Shown: positions 41,713 through 49,910 of the stretch, one piece after another
How positions within the stretch are numbered: position 1 is the first letter of the stretch
Layout: each line of letters opens with the position of its first letter
Assembly: GCA_946186245.1 (NCBI GenBank)
Contig: CAMHMN010000009.1
Location: 1 to 50,623, forward strand
Direction: 5' to 3'
Origin: an uncultured Clostridia bacterium
GTDB lineage: Bacteria > Bacillota > Clostridia > Oscillospirales > Acutalibacteraceae
DNA: 50,623 nt
Program-made: the position numbers and the translations under genes
The notes under the pieces: model-generated
Seen by the model: the letters and a program-made list of their open reading frames with translations, nothing else
Databases searched by the model: none
What the model was told of the DNA's origin: nothing

Positions 41713-42991
41713 TAATATCTACCTCAAGTATTCTGTTGATTGCCGCCAGAAGCGAAGGTTCGGTAGCATTCTGGCCGAAATCTTCACCGCTCTCCCCTAT
41801 CAGGATTGTCCGGCAGCCGGCATTGATGCCGCACTGAATGTCGTTTTTGCTGTCGCCTATCATCCACGACGATGACAGGTCAATATTGAAATCCTTTGCC
41901 GCCTGATACAGCATTCCCGGCTTGGGTTTGCGGCAGTCACAGTCGAATTTCAGCTCGGGAATTTCGCCCTCGAAACCCTTGTCCGGATGATGCGGACAGT
42001 AGTACAGCCCGTCGAGATAAGCGCCGGAATTGCCGAGCAGCGTTTCCATTTTGTTGTGAATCTCTTCAAGCTGCTCTGTCGTCACTTCTCCACGGGCGAT
42101 GACAGGCTGATTCGTCACCACAATGGCAAGATAGCATGAAGCGTTGATCTTTTTTATTGCTTCCTCCACGCCGGGAAGCAGTTCAAATTCATTGATTTCT
42201 CTGAGAAAACCGACATACCGGTTCATTGTCCCGTCACGGTCAAGAAAAACGGCCCGCTGGGGATTGCCGAGATTGCGGCTGGTTACAAGGCCTTTTTCAA
42301 AATCCCGGCTGACCGCTTCGTATCGGTCGGGCGTTCCCATATCCTTGACATATTCCGGGCTGCTGTAGCTGAACATCTTCCCTGTTCCCGCCAGCGGCTT
42401 CAGAATCTGACGGTCGAGGTCTACCTTTTCCGTGCCCGGATTCTTCTCAAGCAGCACAGGCGAAAGCACATGAAGGCCTGCATTGACGCAATTCCTGTAA
42501 TACGCCGGCCTTGCGTCCTCCTTCGTCAGCCAATCGGTAACACAGCCATTGTGATCCGTCACAATAAGCCCGCTGTCATACGGATGGCTGTTGGGATGGG
42601 TGAACAGCGTCGCCAGACCGCCGTGCTGGCTGTGATACGCGACAAATCTCCCGAAATCAATGTCAAAGACGGCGTCTGCATTGAGCAGCAGAAAATCCTC
42701 TGTCAGCCTGTCTTTGATCTTGAACAGTGCGCCGGCATTGCCGAGCGGGGTTTTCTCCACGTAATATTCGATCTTCACACCGAAGCGGCTGCCGTCGCCA
42801 AAATAATCCATGATGATATGGCCGAGGTGACTCACCGTGATGATCAGATCGGTAAAGCCCTGCTCCCGCAGACATTCGATCTCATGTTCCAGCACAGGCT
42901 TGCCGCCTATTCTGATCATAGGCTTCGGAATATCGCTCGCTACGGAGGAAATACGCGTTCCTCTGCCGCCTGCCATAATGACTGTCTTCAA
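41699..42991 (-). CDS. Fused heptose-1-phosphate guanylyltransferase (HddC) and heptose bisphosphate phosphatase (GmhB)
   Basis: The start is TTG 42991 with AAGGAGCG eight bases before. The 430-residue protein has two enzymes. Residues 1 to about 235 are a nucleotidyltransferase (KTVIMAGGRGTRISSVASDI, PKPMIRIGGKPVLEHEIECL, LLLNADAVFDID). Residues of about 245-425 are a HAD phosphatase (AVFLDRDGTMNRYVGFL, VVTNQPVIARGE, a CPHHP...DCDCRKPKPG zinc loop typical of GmhB, and WMIGDSKNDI). The phosphatase removes the 7-phosphate from the bisphosphate and the transferase makes NDP-heptose, probably GDP by pairing with HddA. This is a fusion of steps usually on separate genes. Confidence 0.88.
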   Translation of the reverse strand: MKTVIMAGGRGTRISSVASDIPKPMIRIGGKPVLEHEIECLREQGFTDLIITVSHLGHIIMDYFGDGSRFGVKIEYYVEKTPLGNAGALFKIKDRLTEDFLLLNADAVFDIDFGRFVAYHSQHGGLATLFTHPNSHPYDSGLIVTDHNGCVTDWLTKEDARPAYYRNCVNAGLHVLSPVLLEKNPGTEKVDLDRQILKPLAGTGKMFSYSSPEYVKDMGTPDRYEAVSRDFEKGLVTSRNLGNPQRAVFLDRDGTMNRYVGFLREINEFELLPGVEEAIKKINASCYLAIVVTNQPVIARGEVTTEQLEEIHNKMETLLGNSGAYLDGLYYCPHHPDKGFEGEIPELKFDCDCRKPKPGMLYQAAKDFNIDLSSSWMIGDSKNDIQCGINAGCRTILIGESGEDFGQNATEPSLLAAINRILEVDINGNK

Positions 42992-43003
42992 ATAAAACGC
43001 TCC

Positions 43004-44002
43004 TTAAACCGGTTCATATTGTTCGGGCGAATAGTAAATCACCTTCGTGCCGCCGTTTTCGAACTGGAAAGGAATATACAGCAGATTGTTCATGGCCTGC
43101 ATAACCGAATCCCTGTACTCCGGCTGCACATAAAAGACCAGGAAGCCGCCTCCGCCGGCACCCAGCAGCTTGCCGCCAAGTGCGCCGGCTTTGATGCCCT
43201 TGCTGTAAAGGCCGTCGATACTGTCGGTTGATACGGCAGCGCCGGTCTGACGCTTGAGCTTCCAGGTGTGGTCGAGCAGCCTGCCGAATTCGTCCAGATC
43301 GGAGGTTTTATCAGTCAGCAGTTTTTCCGCTTCGTCCACGAGAGAATACATCTCGCGCAGCTGCGCCTTTTTACTGCGGTCATCGAGCTTGTTGGCCTTC
43401 TGGACATCGGAGGAAAAACGTGTAAATCCTGTGAAGAACATCAGCAGATTGTCATTAAGCCGCTTCTTACGCTCGGGAGAAATAATGACGGGATTTACTT
43501 CGTAACCGTCCGCAGTGAAATCAATCCGGTTAAATCCTCCGAAAGAAGCGGCAATCTGATCCTGCCAGCCGCCTGACTCATTGCAAAGCACTCTTTCAAG
43601 GTAGATTGCTTCATCGGCCAGACGCTTTTTGTCGGCGTATTTGCCTTTCAGGGCGTAAAACGCGTTGAGCATTCCCACCGCGAAGGAGCTGCTGGTTCCG
43701 AGCCCCGATCTTGCGGGAAGGTCTGCTTCATAGGTCAGTCTGATCTCGTGCATATCCAGCATTTTCATCGCGTTTCTGATGAGCGGATGCTGAATCTCCT
43801 CCACGTCTGTCACCCGCTCGGTTCTGGCGTAGGAAAGCTCCGTGCTGTAATCGAAAAAACGCGGAAGATGACGCACGTTGACATAGCAGTATTTATCAAA
43901 GGTAGAGGACAGCACAGCGCCTCCGTTATCTTTAAAAAACGATTCCATATCCGTTCCGCCGCCGAAAAACGACATACGGAAGGGAGTTTTCGTGATGATC
44001 AA
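43004..44002 (-). CDS. hddA: D-glycero-alpha-D-manno-heptose-7-phosphate kinase (HddA, GHMP family)
   Basis: This 332-residue GHMP kinase opens IITKTPFRMSFFGGGTDMES and has LPARSGLGTSSSFAVGMLNA, the phosphate-binding loop, and GGKLLGAGGGGFLVFYV, the third motif. The FGGGTD start is typical of heptose 7-phosphate kinases of the HddA group rather than galactokinases. It would make the 1,7-bisphosphate of D-glycero-D-manno-heptose. The start codon is TTG 44002, directly after the stop of the upstream gene, with AGGAGAGGTG in front. The TTG is shared with the next gene in the pathway. Confidence 0.88.
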   Translation of the reverse strand: MIITKTPFRMSFFGGGTDMESFFKDNGGAVLSSTFDKYCYVNVRHLPRFFDYSTELSYARTERVTDVEEIQHPLIRNAMKMLDMHEIRLTYEADLPARSGLGTSSSFAVGMLNAFYALKGKYADKKRLADEAIYLERVLCNESGGWQDQIAASFGGFNRIDFTADGYEVNPVIISPERKKRLNDNLLMFFTGFTRFSSDVQKANKLDDRSKKAQLREMYSLVDEAEKLLTDKTSDLDEFGRLLDHTWKLKRQTGAAVSTDSIDGLYSKGIKAGALGGKLLGAGGGGFLVFYVQPEYRDSVMQAMNNLLYIPFQFENGGTKVIYYSPEQYEPV

Positions 44003-44719
44003 TTACTTCGCACCTCTCCTGTGAAAAACGGCCTCTACGGTCTTAAAAAGTATCTTTATATCCAACAGAAGGGACTGATGCCGGACATAATACAGTTCCA
44101 TATCCTGACGCTCGTGATTCTCATATCCCACATCATTGCGGGCGTAAGCCTGCCAGTATCCGGTAAGGCCGGGCTTGACCGAAAGAAGCAGCTTCTGTTC
44201 CTCGGGGGAATAGTTTTTCTCCAGCTCTTCTTCGAGAATAGGCCGAGGGCCGACAACCGACATATTGCCCAGAAGACAGATGTTGAATATGATCTGGGGA
44301 AGTTCATCGACGGAACTGCTTCTGAGCCGTGCGCCAAAGCATTTTTCTCCGTCGCCTTCCTTTTTGTAACCGATCTGGCGGGGATCGTCGTCCAGCTTGT
44401 ATTCCTTTTTGTAAAGCTCGAGCTGCTCGGGAGTCAGCATTTCCTCAAGGTTGTCCGCGCCCTTCCTCATGCTTCTGAATTTATAGACATAGAGCGTTTT
44501 TCCGTTCTGCCCTACCCGCTTGTGTTTGTAAAAGGGGTTGCCGAAATCCTTACAGAGGATGATCACTGCAATAACCAATACAGGAATCAGAATAACAATT
44601 CCCAACAGAAGGGATGATACAAAATCAAACAATCTTTTTACTATGTAATACGCCAAAGGCTGGTTCGCAACGGCTTCCAGTTTGGCCTCTTCGTTCAATC
44701 TATAAGGCGTACTTTCCAT
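44003..44719 (-). CDS. Undecaprenyl-phosphate sugar phosphotransferase (initiating transferase)
   Basis: This 238-residue protein has one N-terminal membrane hairpin (LLLGIVILIPVLVIAVIIL) and the catalytic core of bacterial sugar transferases: YKHKRVGQNGKTLYVYKFRS, DELPQIIFNICLLGNMSVVG, PRPILEEELE, KPGLTGYWQAYARNDVGYE and a C-terminal LLDIKILFKTVEAVFHRRG. It transfers a sugar 1-phosphate to undecaprenyl phosphate and starts the repeat unit. The length matches the short PglC-like form without the N-terminal multispan domain of WbaP. Confidence 0.92.
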   Translation of the reverse strand: MESTPYRLNEEAKLEAVANQPLAYYIVKRLFDFVSSLLLGIVILIPVLVIAVIILCKDFGNPFYKHKRVGQNGKTLYVYKFRSMRKGADNLEEMLTPEQLELYKKEYKLDDDPRQIGYKKEGDGEKCFGARLRSSSVDELPQIIFNICLLGNMSVVGPRPILEEELEKNYSPEEQKLLLSVKPGLTGYWQAYARNDVGYENHERQDMELYYVRHQSLLLDIKILFKTVEAVFHRRGAK

Positions 44720-44766
44720 ATTTCTAACCTCCGGGCAGACAACAGCTTACCATGATTTACCAATTC

Positions 44767-46281
44767 TCAGTCGATAATCCCTTCGGACTTTTCGGATTCA
44801 GGTCTGTATCCGTAGCCGTAGCCGTAACCATACCCGTATCCGTCTTTGCCGTAATACTTGCTGTAGTAATAGCGGGATCTGTGGCTGTAATCCACTTCAT
44901 TCATGACAAATCCAAGGACATTGGCCTTGACAAGATCAATCTGCTTCATCGCGCCGGACAAAGCCTCATATGTCGTAGAAGCATACTTCATCACCAAAAG
45001 AACGCCGCTGATATAGTTATTCATCACCATGGCGTCGCTCACCACATTCACAGGAGGCGTATCAATGATCACATAATCATATTCCCCGGCGAATTCCTCC
45101 ATGAGCTGTTTGAAACGGTCGGACGCCAGCAGCTCCGAAGGATTGGGCGGTATGGGGCCGGAAGTAAGCAGGTCAAGACCATGCACCACATCTTTTTTAA
45201 CGGCGTTTTCCTTTTCCGATCTCATGATGATGAGCGTAGAGAGTCCGTCAGCATTTCTGGCCTTGAACAGCTTATGCTGCACCGGCTTTCTCATGTCCGC
45301 GTCAATCAGAAGCACCGAGCTGCCTGTCTGGGCAAGCGCTATGGCAATATTCGCGGCGGTGGTCGATTTGCCTTCGCCGGGATTTGAGCTGGAAACGGCA
45401 ATCACCCTGTTATCAGTCGTTCCAAGGGTAAACATCAGATTGGAACGAATCGTCTTGTAGCTTTCGAGAACATTAAAGGGAATATTGGCTTCGGTGAGCA
45501 AAGTGGCTGTACGGGAGTTGTTCTTGCTTCCTTTTTTGTTTTTGGGTTTTCCCATATCCATTGTCTGGATCTCACCGAGAATAGCCTTTTTGTATTTTTC
45601 AGAGAGTGTCTCTGTCTCCTTGATTGTATCGTCAAAAAAGTCGAGCAGCAGTACGAGAAATACAGAAAAGCTCAAACCTATGATGGTGCCGATCAAAGAA
45701 TAGAGCGGAATATCCGGCGAAACAGGTTCCGATGAAGGTTTGGCAACATCGATGATCTCAACCGAACCGGCTCCGACAACCCTGATCAGAAAATCAGGGG
45801 CAATTTCCGCGAGAATATTGCACATATCGGCGGAAATTTCCGGGTTGAGCGTATTGGCGGTTATCATGATAACCTCTGTCTGATCAACCGCCGTCATGGA
45901 AAAGCATCTCTTGATGGAAGAAACCGCGATCTTGTTTTTTCTCACCTTGAAGACAAGGGACAGATCGTCAATATCGTACAGTTCGGTCAGTCTTGTGCCT
46001 ATCTGTTCCATCACCGCGTTGCTCTTGAGAACGGTAATATAGGTGCTTGCCAGAGATTTGGATGCGTATAAATCGTACAGATCAACATTGGCTTCCTGTT
46101 TTTCACTAGGTACCGCGTTGTTCTTGACATACATTGTTGTGAAGGATTCATATCTGGGACTGATCAGAAACTTTGACCCCAAAAAAGATCCCAAGCCAAA
46201 AACCAAGGTAATCATCACAATCAGCCATATCTTGCTCAACAATAACGCAATCAGATTTCGGATGGAATAGGTGTTCTTCAT
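44767..46281 (-). CDS. Fused chain-length regulator and BY-type tyrosine kinase
   Basis: The 504-residue protein joins a Wzz-type membrane part (residues 1 to about 210: IWLIVMITLVFGLGSFLGSK near the start and SLIGTIIGLSFSVFLVLLL near 190-210) to a bacterial tyrosine kinase. The kinase has IAVSSSNPGEGKSTTAANIA (Walker A), VLLIDADMRKPVQHKLF (Walker A') and YDYVIIDTPPVNVVSDAM (Walker B). The C-terminus is a Tyr cluster, RYYYSKYYGKDGYGYGYGYG and beyond, the expected autophosphorylation site. Gram-positive genomes usually encode these halves separately (CpsC/CpsD), so the fusion resembles Wzc of Gram-negatives. It controls chain length and export and is the first gene of the operon. Confidence 0.9.
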   Translation of the reverse strand: MKNTYSIRNLIALLLSKIWLIVMITLVFGLGSFLGSKFLISPRYESFTTMYVKNNAVPSEKQEANVDLYDLYASKSLASTYITVLKSNAVMEQIGTRLTELYDIDDLSLVFKVRKNKIAVSSIKRCFSMTAVDQTEVIMITANTLNPEISADMCNILAEIAPDFLIRVVGAGSVEIIDVAKPSSEPVSPDIPLYSLIGTIIGLSFSVFLVLLLDFFDDTIKETETLSEKYKKAILGEIQTMDMGKPKNKKGSKNNSRTATLLTEANIPFNVLESYKTIRSNLMFTLGTTDNRVIAVSSSNPGEGKSTTAANIAIALAQTGSSVLLIDADMRKPVQHKLFKARNADGLSTLIIMRSEKENAVKKDVVHGLDLLTSGPIPPNPSELLASDRFKQLMEEFAGEYDYVIIDTPPVNVVSDAMVMNNYISGVLLVMKYASTTYEALSGAMKQIDLVKANVLGFVMNEVDYSHRSRYYYSKYYGKDGYGYGYGYGYGYRPESEKSEGIID

Positions 46282-46406
46282 TACAACATTTCCTTTCAGC
46301 TCATGTATGTGAAAAAGCGTACGGATACAAAAGGAAATTCAATACAGGAGAATGTTAATCACAATCGGCTGTATTGAATTAACCAATGAGAATTTTAATT
46401 TAATAT

Positions 46407-46435
46407 ATTATAGAACGAATCCCTACATAATTCAA
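46407..46435 (-). promoter_or_regulatory. Promoter of the polysaccharide operon
   Basis: TTGAAT (46435-46430) and TATAAT (46412-46407) on the minus strand have a 17-base spacer and lie about 125 bases before ATG 46281. No other strong promoter is seen within the thirteen-gene operon. Confidence 0.7.
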
Positions 46436-46525
46436 GTGGTAATATTTACTTTCAGATAACCATATAAAAAAATGGAGAATTCATATAAACTTTTTGAAAT
46501 TGTGATCAAATTATGGCGTGACCAT

Positions 46526-48241
46526 TCATCCTTCTTGACAAATCACACCGTTCTCTGTAAATTCAAATACCCTGTCGCAGATTTCCAGCGCGGCGGGTCG
46601 ATGGGTCACAATGATGACCGTTTTTTCGGTCATGCTCCGCAGATTCTTCAGAAGCTGCCTTTCAGTGGCGGCGTCCAGTGCGCTGGTGGCTTCGTCCAGC
46701 AGCAGAATCGGACTCTGCGAGAATACGGCTCTTGCAACCGCCAGACGCTGCATCTGTCCCTCGGAAAGTCCGGCGCCTCTTTCTCCCAGCAGCGTATCGA
46801 CGCCGTGTTCCAGCCCCTCGACAAATTCACTTGCGCAGGCAATCTCAAGCGCCTGCCGGAGTTTCTCGTCATCGTCGGCGCAATCAGGAGCGGCAAAGCT
46901 GATCAGCTCCCGCACGGTTCCGCTCATGAGGCAGTTTCCCTGAGGCACATAGGCAAATAATCTCCGGAATCCGGCGGATAATTCCGAAACCGTTCCGTTT
47001 TTGTCCGTGTAATAACGGCATCCGCTGTCCGGATGGAAGACGCACATCAGCAGCTTCAGAACGGTGGACTTGCCGCATCCGCTGTGACCGGTGAAGGCAA
47101 CGTATTCGCCCTTTTGCATCTGAATGGTGAGATCCCGCAGCACCACCGGCATGTTTTCTTTGGATGCGTTTTCCGGATTTTCCGAAACGGAAAAGTAGGT
47201 GAAGGAGGCGTCCCGCAGCCCGATGGCTTCCAATTCCTCCCGGTAAAACCGTATCATATCCTCCACCGGAGCGGCTCTGGAAGCATCGTCTTCAAAGCAT
47301 TCCGCTTCCATCAGCCTTTCGGCGCTGGCAATCATCGCGTAATACTGCGGAAGATACCCCGTGATATTGGCAAAGGGGGCCTGAATCTGGGTTATCAGCT
47401 GGATAACGGCGGTAAGCGTTCCGAAGCTGATGCTGCCCTTCAGAATGCCCCAGCCGCACCAGCCGACCCCGAAGAGGAACATTCCGTTCATCGCCGCGCC
47501 AAAACCAATGTTGCAGATCACCGAGAAGAAGATTTTCTTCATCCTGGCTGCCCGGTGAAGATTCATCTTTTCTTCCGCCGTTTTCCGGGTCTGACCTTCG
47601 GCAGCAAAGGAACGGATCATCAGCAGACTGCCTAACCGTTCCTGCAGAAAAACCCGGAGCTGGCCGTCGGATTCCTGCACCTTTCTGTGAAGCAATTTCA
47701 GCTTCCGGCGAAAAACCCATGTAAACAGCAGCATGACCGCACCGCCGGGAAGGAGTACCACCCCGAAAGACGGCTCAAGCACAATGAGCATGATCAGAGC
47801 GCCGAACAGCTTCACCGCCATGCCGAATACGCCCGGAAGGATGACTGTACAGCCGTTTGCCACCACAACGGTGTCATTGGTCAGTCGGTTGAGCCATTCT
47901 CCCGAATGCACCGCGCTGACTCTGAGATAATCCTTGTGCAGGAGGGTATCCGTGATCCGTGCCTTGAAGATATTCTCAAAGCCCGATTTGGCATACTCAT
48001 TCAGCCATCGGATCAAGGCTCGCAGGAGAAGCTGCGCGACAACCAGCAGTATCGCAAAAAGCAGATACTTCAGAAAGCCGCTTTGTGAGCCTGAAGCCGC
48101 GGAATCGACCACTCCCCGCAGAAGCAGCGCATAAAGGACGCCCAGACCGCTGCTGATTCCCTGCACCGCGACAAGTGCAACGATAAGCAGCTTTTTCCGC
48201 CCTGGCACATCATACAGCCATTTCAGCGCGGTGTTTCTCAT
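46526..48241 (-). CDS. ABC exporter, fused membrane and ATPase domains
   Basis: The 571-residue protein starts behind AAAGAGGGG. The N-terminal six-helix exporter domain (LLIVALVAVQGISSGLGVLY onward, with FLKYLLFAILLVVAQLLLRA) precedes the ATPase: VAFTGHSGCGKSTVLKLLM, YVPQGNCLMSGTVREL (Q-loop), LSEGQMQRLAVARAVF (signature), SPILLLDEATSALDAAT (Walker B) and VIIVTHRPAAL (H-loop). It is a homodimeric half-exporter of the lipid/peptide type with no C39 peptidase domain. The substrate is unknown. It lies upstream of the polysaccharide operon with its own promoter; peptide or lipid export is possible. Confidence 0.9.
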   Translation of the reverse strand: MRNTALKWLYDVPGRKKLLIVALVAVQGISSGLGVLYALLLRGVVDSAASGSQSGFLKYLLFAILLVVAQLLLRALIRWLNEYAKSGFENIFKARITDTLLHKDYLRVSAVHSGEWLNRLTNDTVVVANGCTVILPGVFGMAVKLFGALIMLIVLEPSFGVVLLPGGAVMLLFTWVFRRKLKLLHRKVQESDGQLRVFLQERLGSLLMIRSFAAEGQTRKTAEEKMNLHRAARMKKIFFSVICNIGFGAAMNGMFLFGVGWCGWGILKGSISFGTLTAVIQLITQIQAPFANITGYLPQYYAMIASAERLMEAECFEDDASRAAPVEDMIRFYREELEAIGLRDASFTYFSVSENPENASKENMPVVLRDLTIQMQKGEYVAFTGHSGCGKSTVLKLLMCVFHPDSGCRYYTDKNGTVSELSAGFRRLFAYVPQGNCLMSGTVRELISFAAPDCADDDEKLRQALEIACASEFVEGLEHGVDTLLGERGAGLSEGQMQRLAVARAVFSQSPILLLDEATSALDAATERQLLKNLRSMTEKTVIIVTHRPAALEICDRVFEFTENGVICQEG

Positions 48242-48271
48242 TCGTTTCCCCTCTTTCAGAATTATCTTATC

Positions 48272-48300
48272 ATTATAGCAATTTTCTCAGGGAAAGTCAA
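48272..48300 (-). promoter_or_regulatory. Promoter for the ABC exporter
   Basis: TTGACT (48300-48295) and TATAAT (48277-48272) on the minus strand have a 17-base spacer, about 30 bases before ATG 48241. Confidence 0.75.
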
Positions 48301-48493
48301 CCGGAAACGCGTTACATTATTGTCATTATATTTACATTATTGTTACTGTTATGGGCATCAGGTGAGGAGCATGCCATCAGAGATGCTGCACCATCCGGGC
48401 AGAATGAAAGAAGCCCCCTATGCATTCGGAGTGCATGGATGACGTCCTGATTCGGCAGTCTCGTAGGATTGCTCTCACCAAGCGGGACGATCA

Positions 48494-48637
48494 TTAAGAC
48501 TGTTGCAAGACAAACGAGTAGGAATCAAAATCCATATACCATAGATCGAGGTGCATATTATTGACGTTAAACAGATAATCGCAAAACACTTCACCGTCCA
48601 GATAGAATGACTTCTCATCATATGTCAGGTCATACAT
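48494..48637 (-). CDS. Small acidic/aromatic hypothetical protein
   Basis: This frame encodes 47 residues from ATG 48637, close behind GAGGAAG: MYDLTYDEKSFYLDGEVFCD, then YLFNVNNMHLDLWYMDFDSY and SFVLQQS. The frame is open further upstream to 48691 but without a ribosome binding site. The composition, rich in Asp, Tyr and Phe and without frequent Arg or Ser, is more protein-like than the shadow frames. I recognise no family. It may be a short real gene or the end of a lost one. Confidence 0.4.
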   Translation of the reverse strand: MYDLTYDEKSFYLDGEVFCDYLFNVNNMHLDLWYMDFDSYSFVLQQS

Positions 48638-48795
48638 TTCTTCCTCATGGTCATTCTCCTCTCCCTCATTGATTACACACCAGAATACCATAAAAAGCCA
48701 ATTGTTTACAGCTATCGTAACATCATGTCACATTTTTGTCTATAGATTGATGACAGAATTATGAATAACGCCTCACAAAAGCGCAACTTACCACA

Positions 48796-48839
48796 CAAAA
48801 AGAAGGTGCCGCCTGCCATCCGCAGCAGACTGCACCTTC
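48796..48839 (-). terminator. Terminator of the EamA transporter gene
   Basis: GAAGGTGC pairs with GCACCTTC with an inner CTGC/GCAG stem and is followed on the minus strand by TTTTTG. Confidence 0.7.
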
Positions 48840-48871
48840 CGTCGGTTCTGTCTCGTTCAGAATCCTCGCCA

Positions 48872-49831
48872 TTACACTTCCAGCGGAAGCTCGTGAAGGC
48901 TTTTGTTGTCCGTCAGGACTTCCGGCTTGCGTTCCGCATCATCGGCTTTCTTTCCGGGGGTGAGCTGGGCGATGACAATGCCGGCAAAGATCAGGGCGCA
49001 GCCGGCATAAGCCTGCCACGCCATATGCGCGTGGAGAATCAGAACGCCTCCGATCACGCTGAAAACCGATTCCATGGAAAAAACAATGGCCGCCACCGTC
49101 GGATCGGAATCCTTCTGCCCCAATGCCTGACAGGTATAGGCGACGCCGACCGACATGATTCCGCCGTAGAACAGCGGAACCGCAGCCGCCTGTACGGCGG
49201 GAAGCGATATTTCCTCCCACAGCAGCGCGCAAAACAGGCTCTCCGCACCGCAGACGATGAACTGACCCATTGAGAACTTCAAAGGGCTGACGGAGGCGAC
49301 AAATCTGTCTATCACCAGAATATGCGCCGCCCACATGACCGAACCCGCTATCAGGCAGCATTCGCCCGCGCCGATCCTGAGATTGAAGTTTTCATCGAGA
49401 TTGAGCAGCAGCAGACCTGCCACCGCGAGAACCGCGCCTGCCCAGACAAGGACATGCGTTCTCCTGCGGAACAGAATCAGTGACAGAATCGGAACGATCA
49501 CGGTATAAAGCCCCGTAATGAATCCCGCCTTGCCCGCGGGCGTTCCCAGCTGCACGCCGTACTGCTGAAGGGCGGAAGCGAGAAACAGCACCGTTCCGGC
49601 AATCAGTGAACTGCCGAGCTGCTTTTTCCACCGCCCCCTGTCTATCCGCTCACGCTCAAAGAAAAAGATCACCGGCGTCAGCGACAACGCGCCCAGCATG
49701 AAGCGGATGCCGTTGAAGGAGAAGGTCCCGAGATATTCCGCGCCCACCTCCTGTGCCACGAACGCCAGTCCCCAGATGACGGCGGTCAGCAGGAGCAGGA
49801 ATGTCGCGCGGATCTGTTTGGATGATTTCAT
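48872..49831 (-). CDS. DMT-superfamily transporter (EamA type)
   Basis: I choose ATG 49831 behind GGAGG; an upstream frame to 49885 crosses the terminator of the next gene. The 319-residue product has ten hydrophobic segments in two EamA halves: LLLLTAVIWGLAFVAQEVGA with FNGIRFMLGALSLTPVIFFF in the first, and CCLIAGSVMWAAHILVIDRF with VAAIVFSMESVFSVIGGVLI in the second. Family members move amino acids, nucleotides or metabolites; the substrate is not readable. It lies 41 bases downstream of the polar amino-acid ABC ATPase terminator. Confidence 0.9.
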   Translation of the reverse strand: MKSSKQIRATFLLLLTAVIWGLAFVAQEVGAEYLGTFSFNGIRFMLGALSLTPVIFFFERERIDRGRWKKQLGSSLIAGTVLFLASALQQYGVQLGTPAGKAGFITGLYTVIVPILSLILFRRRTHVLVWAGAVLAVAGLLLLNLDENFNLRIGAGECCLIAGSVMWAAHILVIDRFVASVSPLKFSMGQFIVCGAESLFCALLWEEISLPAVQAAAVPLFYGGIMSVGVAYTCQALGQKDSDPTVAAIVFSMESVFSVIGGVLILHAHMAWQAYAGCALIFAGIVIAQLTPGKKADDAERKPEVLTDNKSLHELPLEV

Positions 49832-49849
49832 TTTGTCCTCCGTTTTCTG

Positions 49850-49894
49850 AAAAAACGCCGCGTATTTCGCTCGGCTCCGAGCCAAACCGCGGCG
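49850..49894 (-). terminator. Terminator of the amino-acid ABC ATPase gene
   Basis: CGCCGCG and CGCGGCG arms enclose an inner GGCTC/GAGCC stem and are followed on the minus strand by TTTTTT. Confidence 0.8.
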
Positions 49895-49910
49895 CTGTGG
49901 AATCCATCAA

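Noticed and set aside
48312-48494. 60-codon minus ORF overlapping the stop of the 48494-48637 ORF (TAATG)
   Set aside because: It has no ribosome binding site of its own, composition typical of non-coding frames, and a stretch of imperfect inverted repeats (ATGCATTCGGAGTGCAT) that suggests non-coding sequence.
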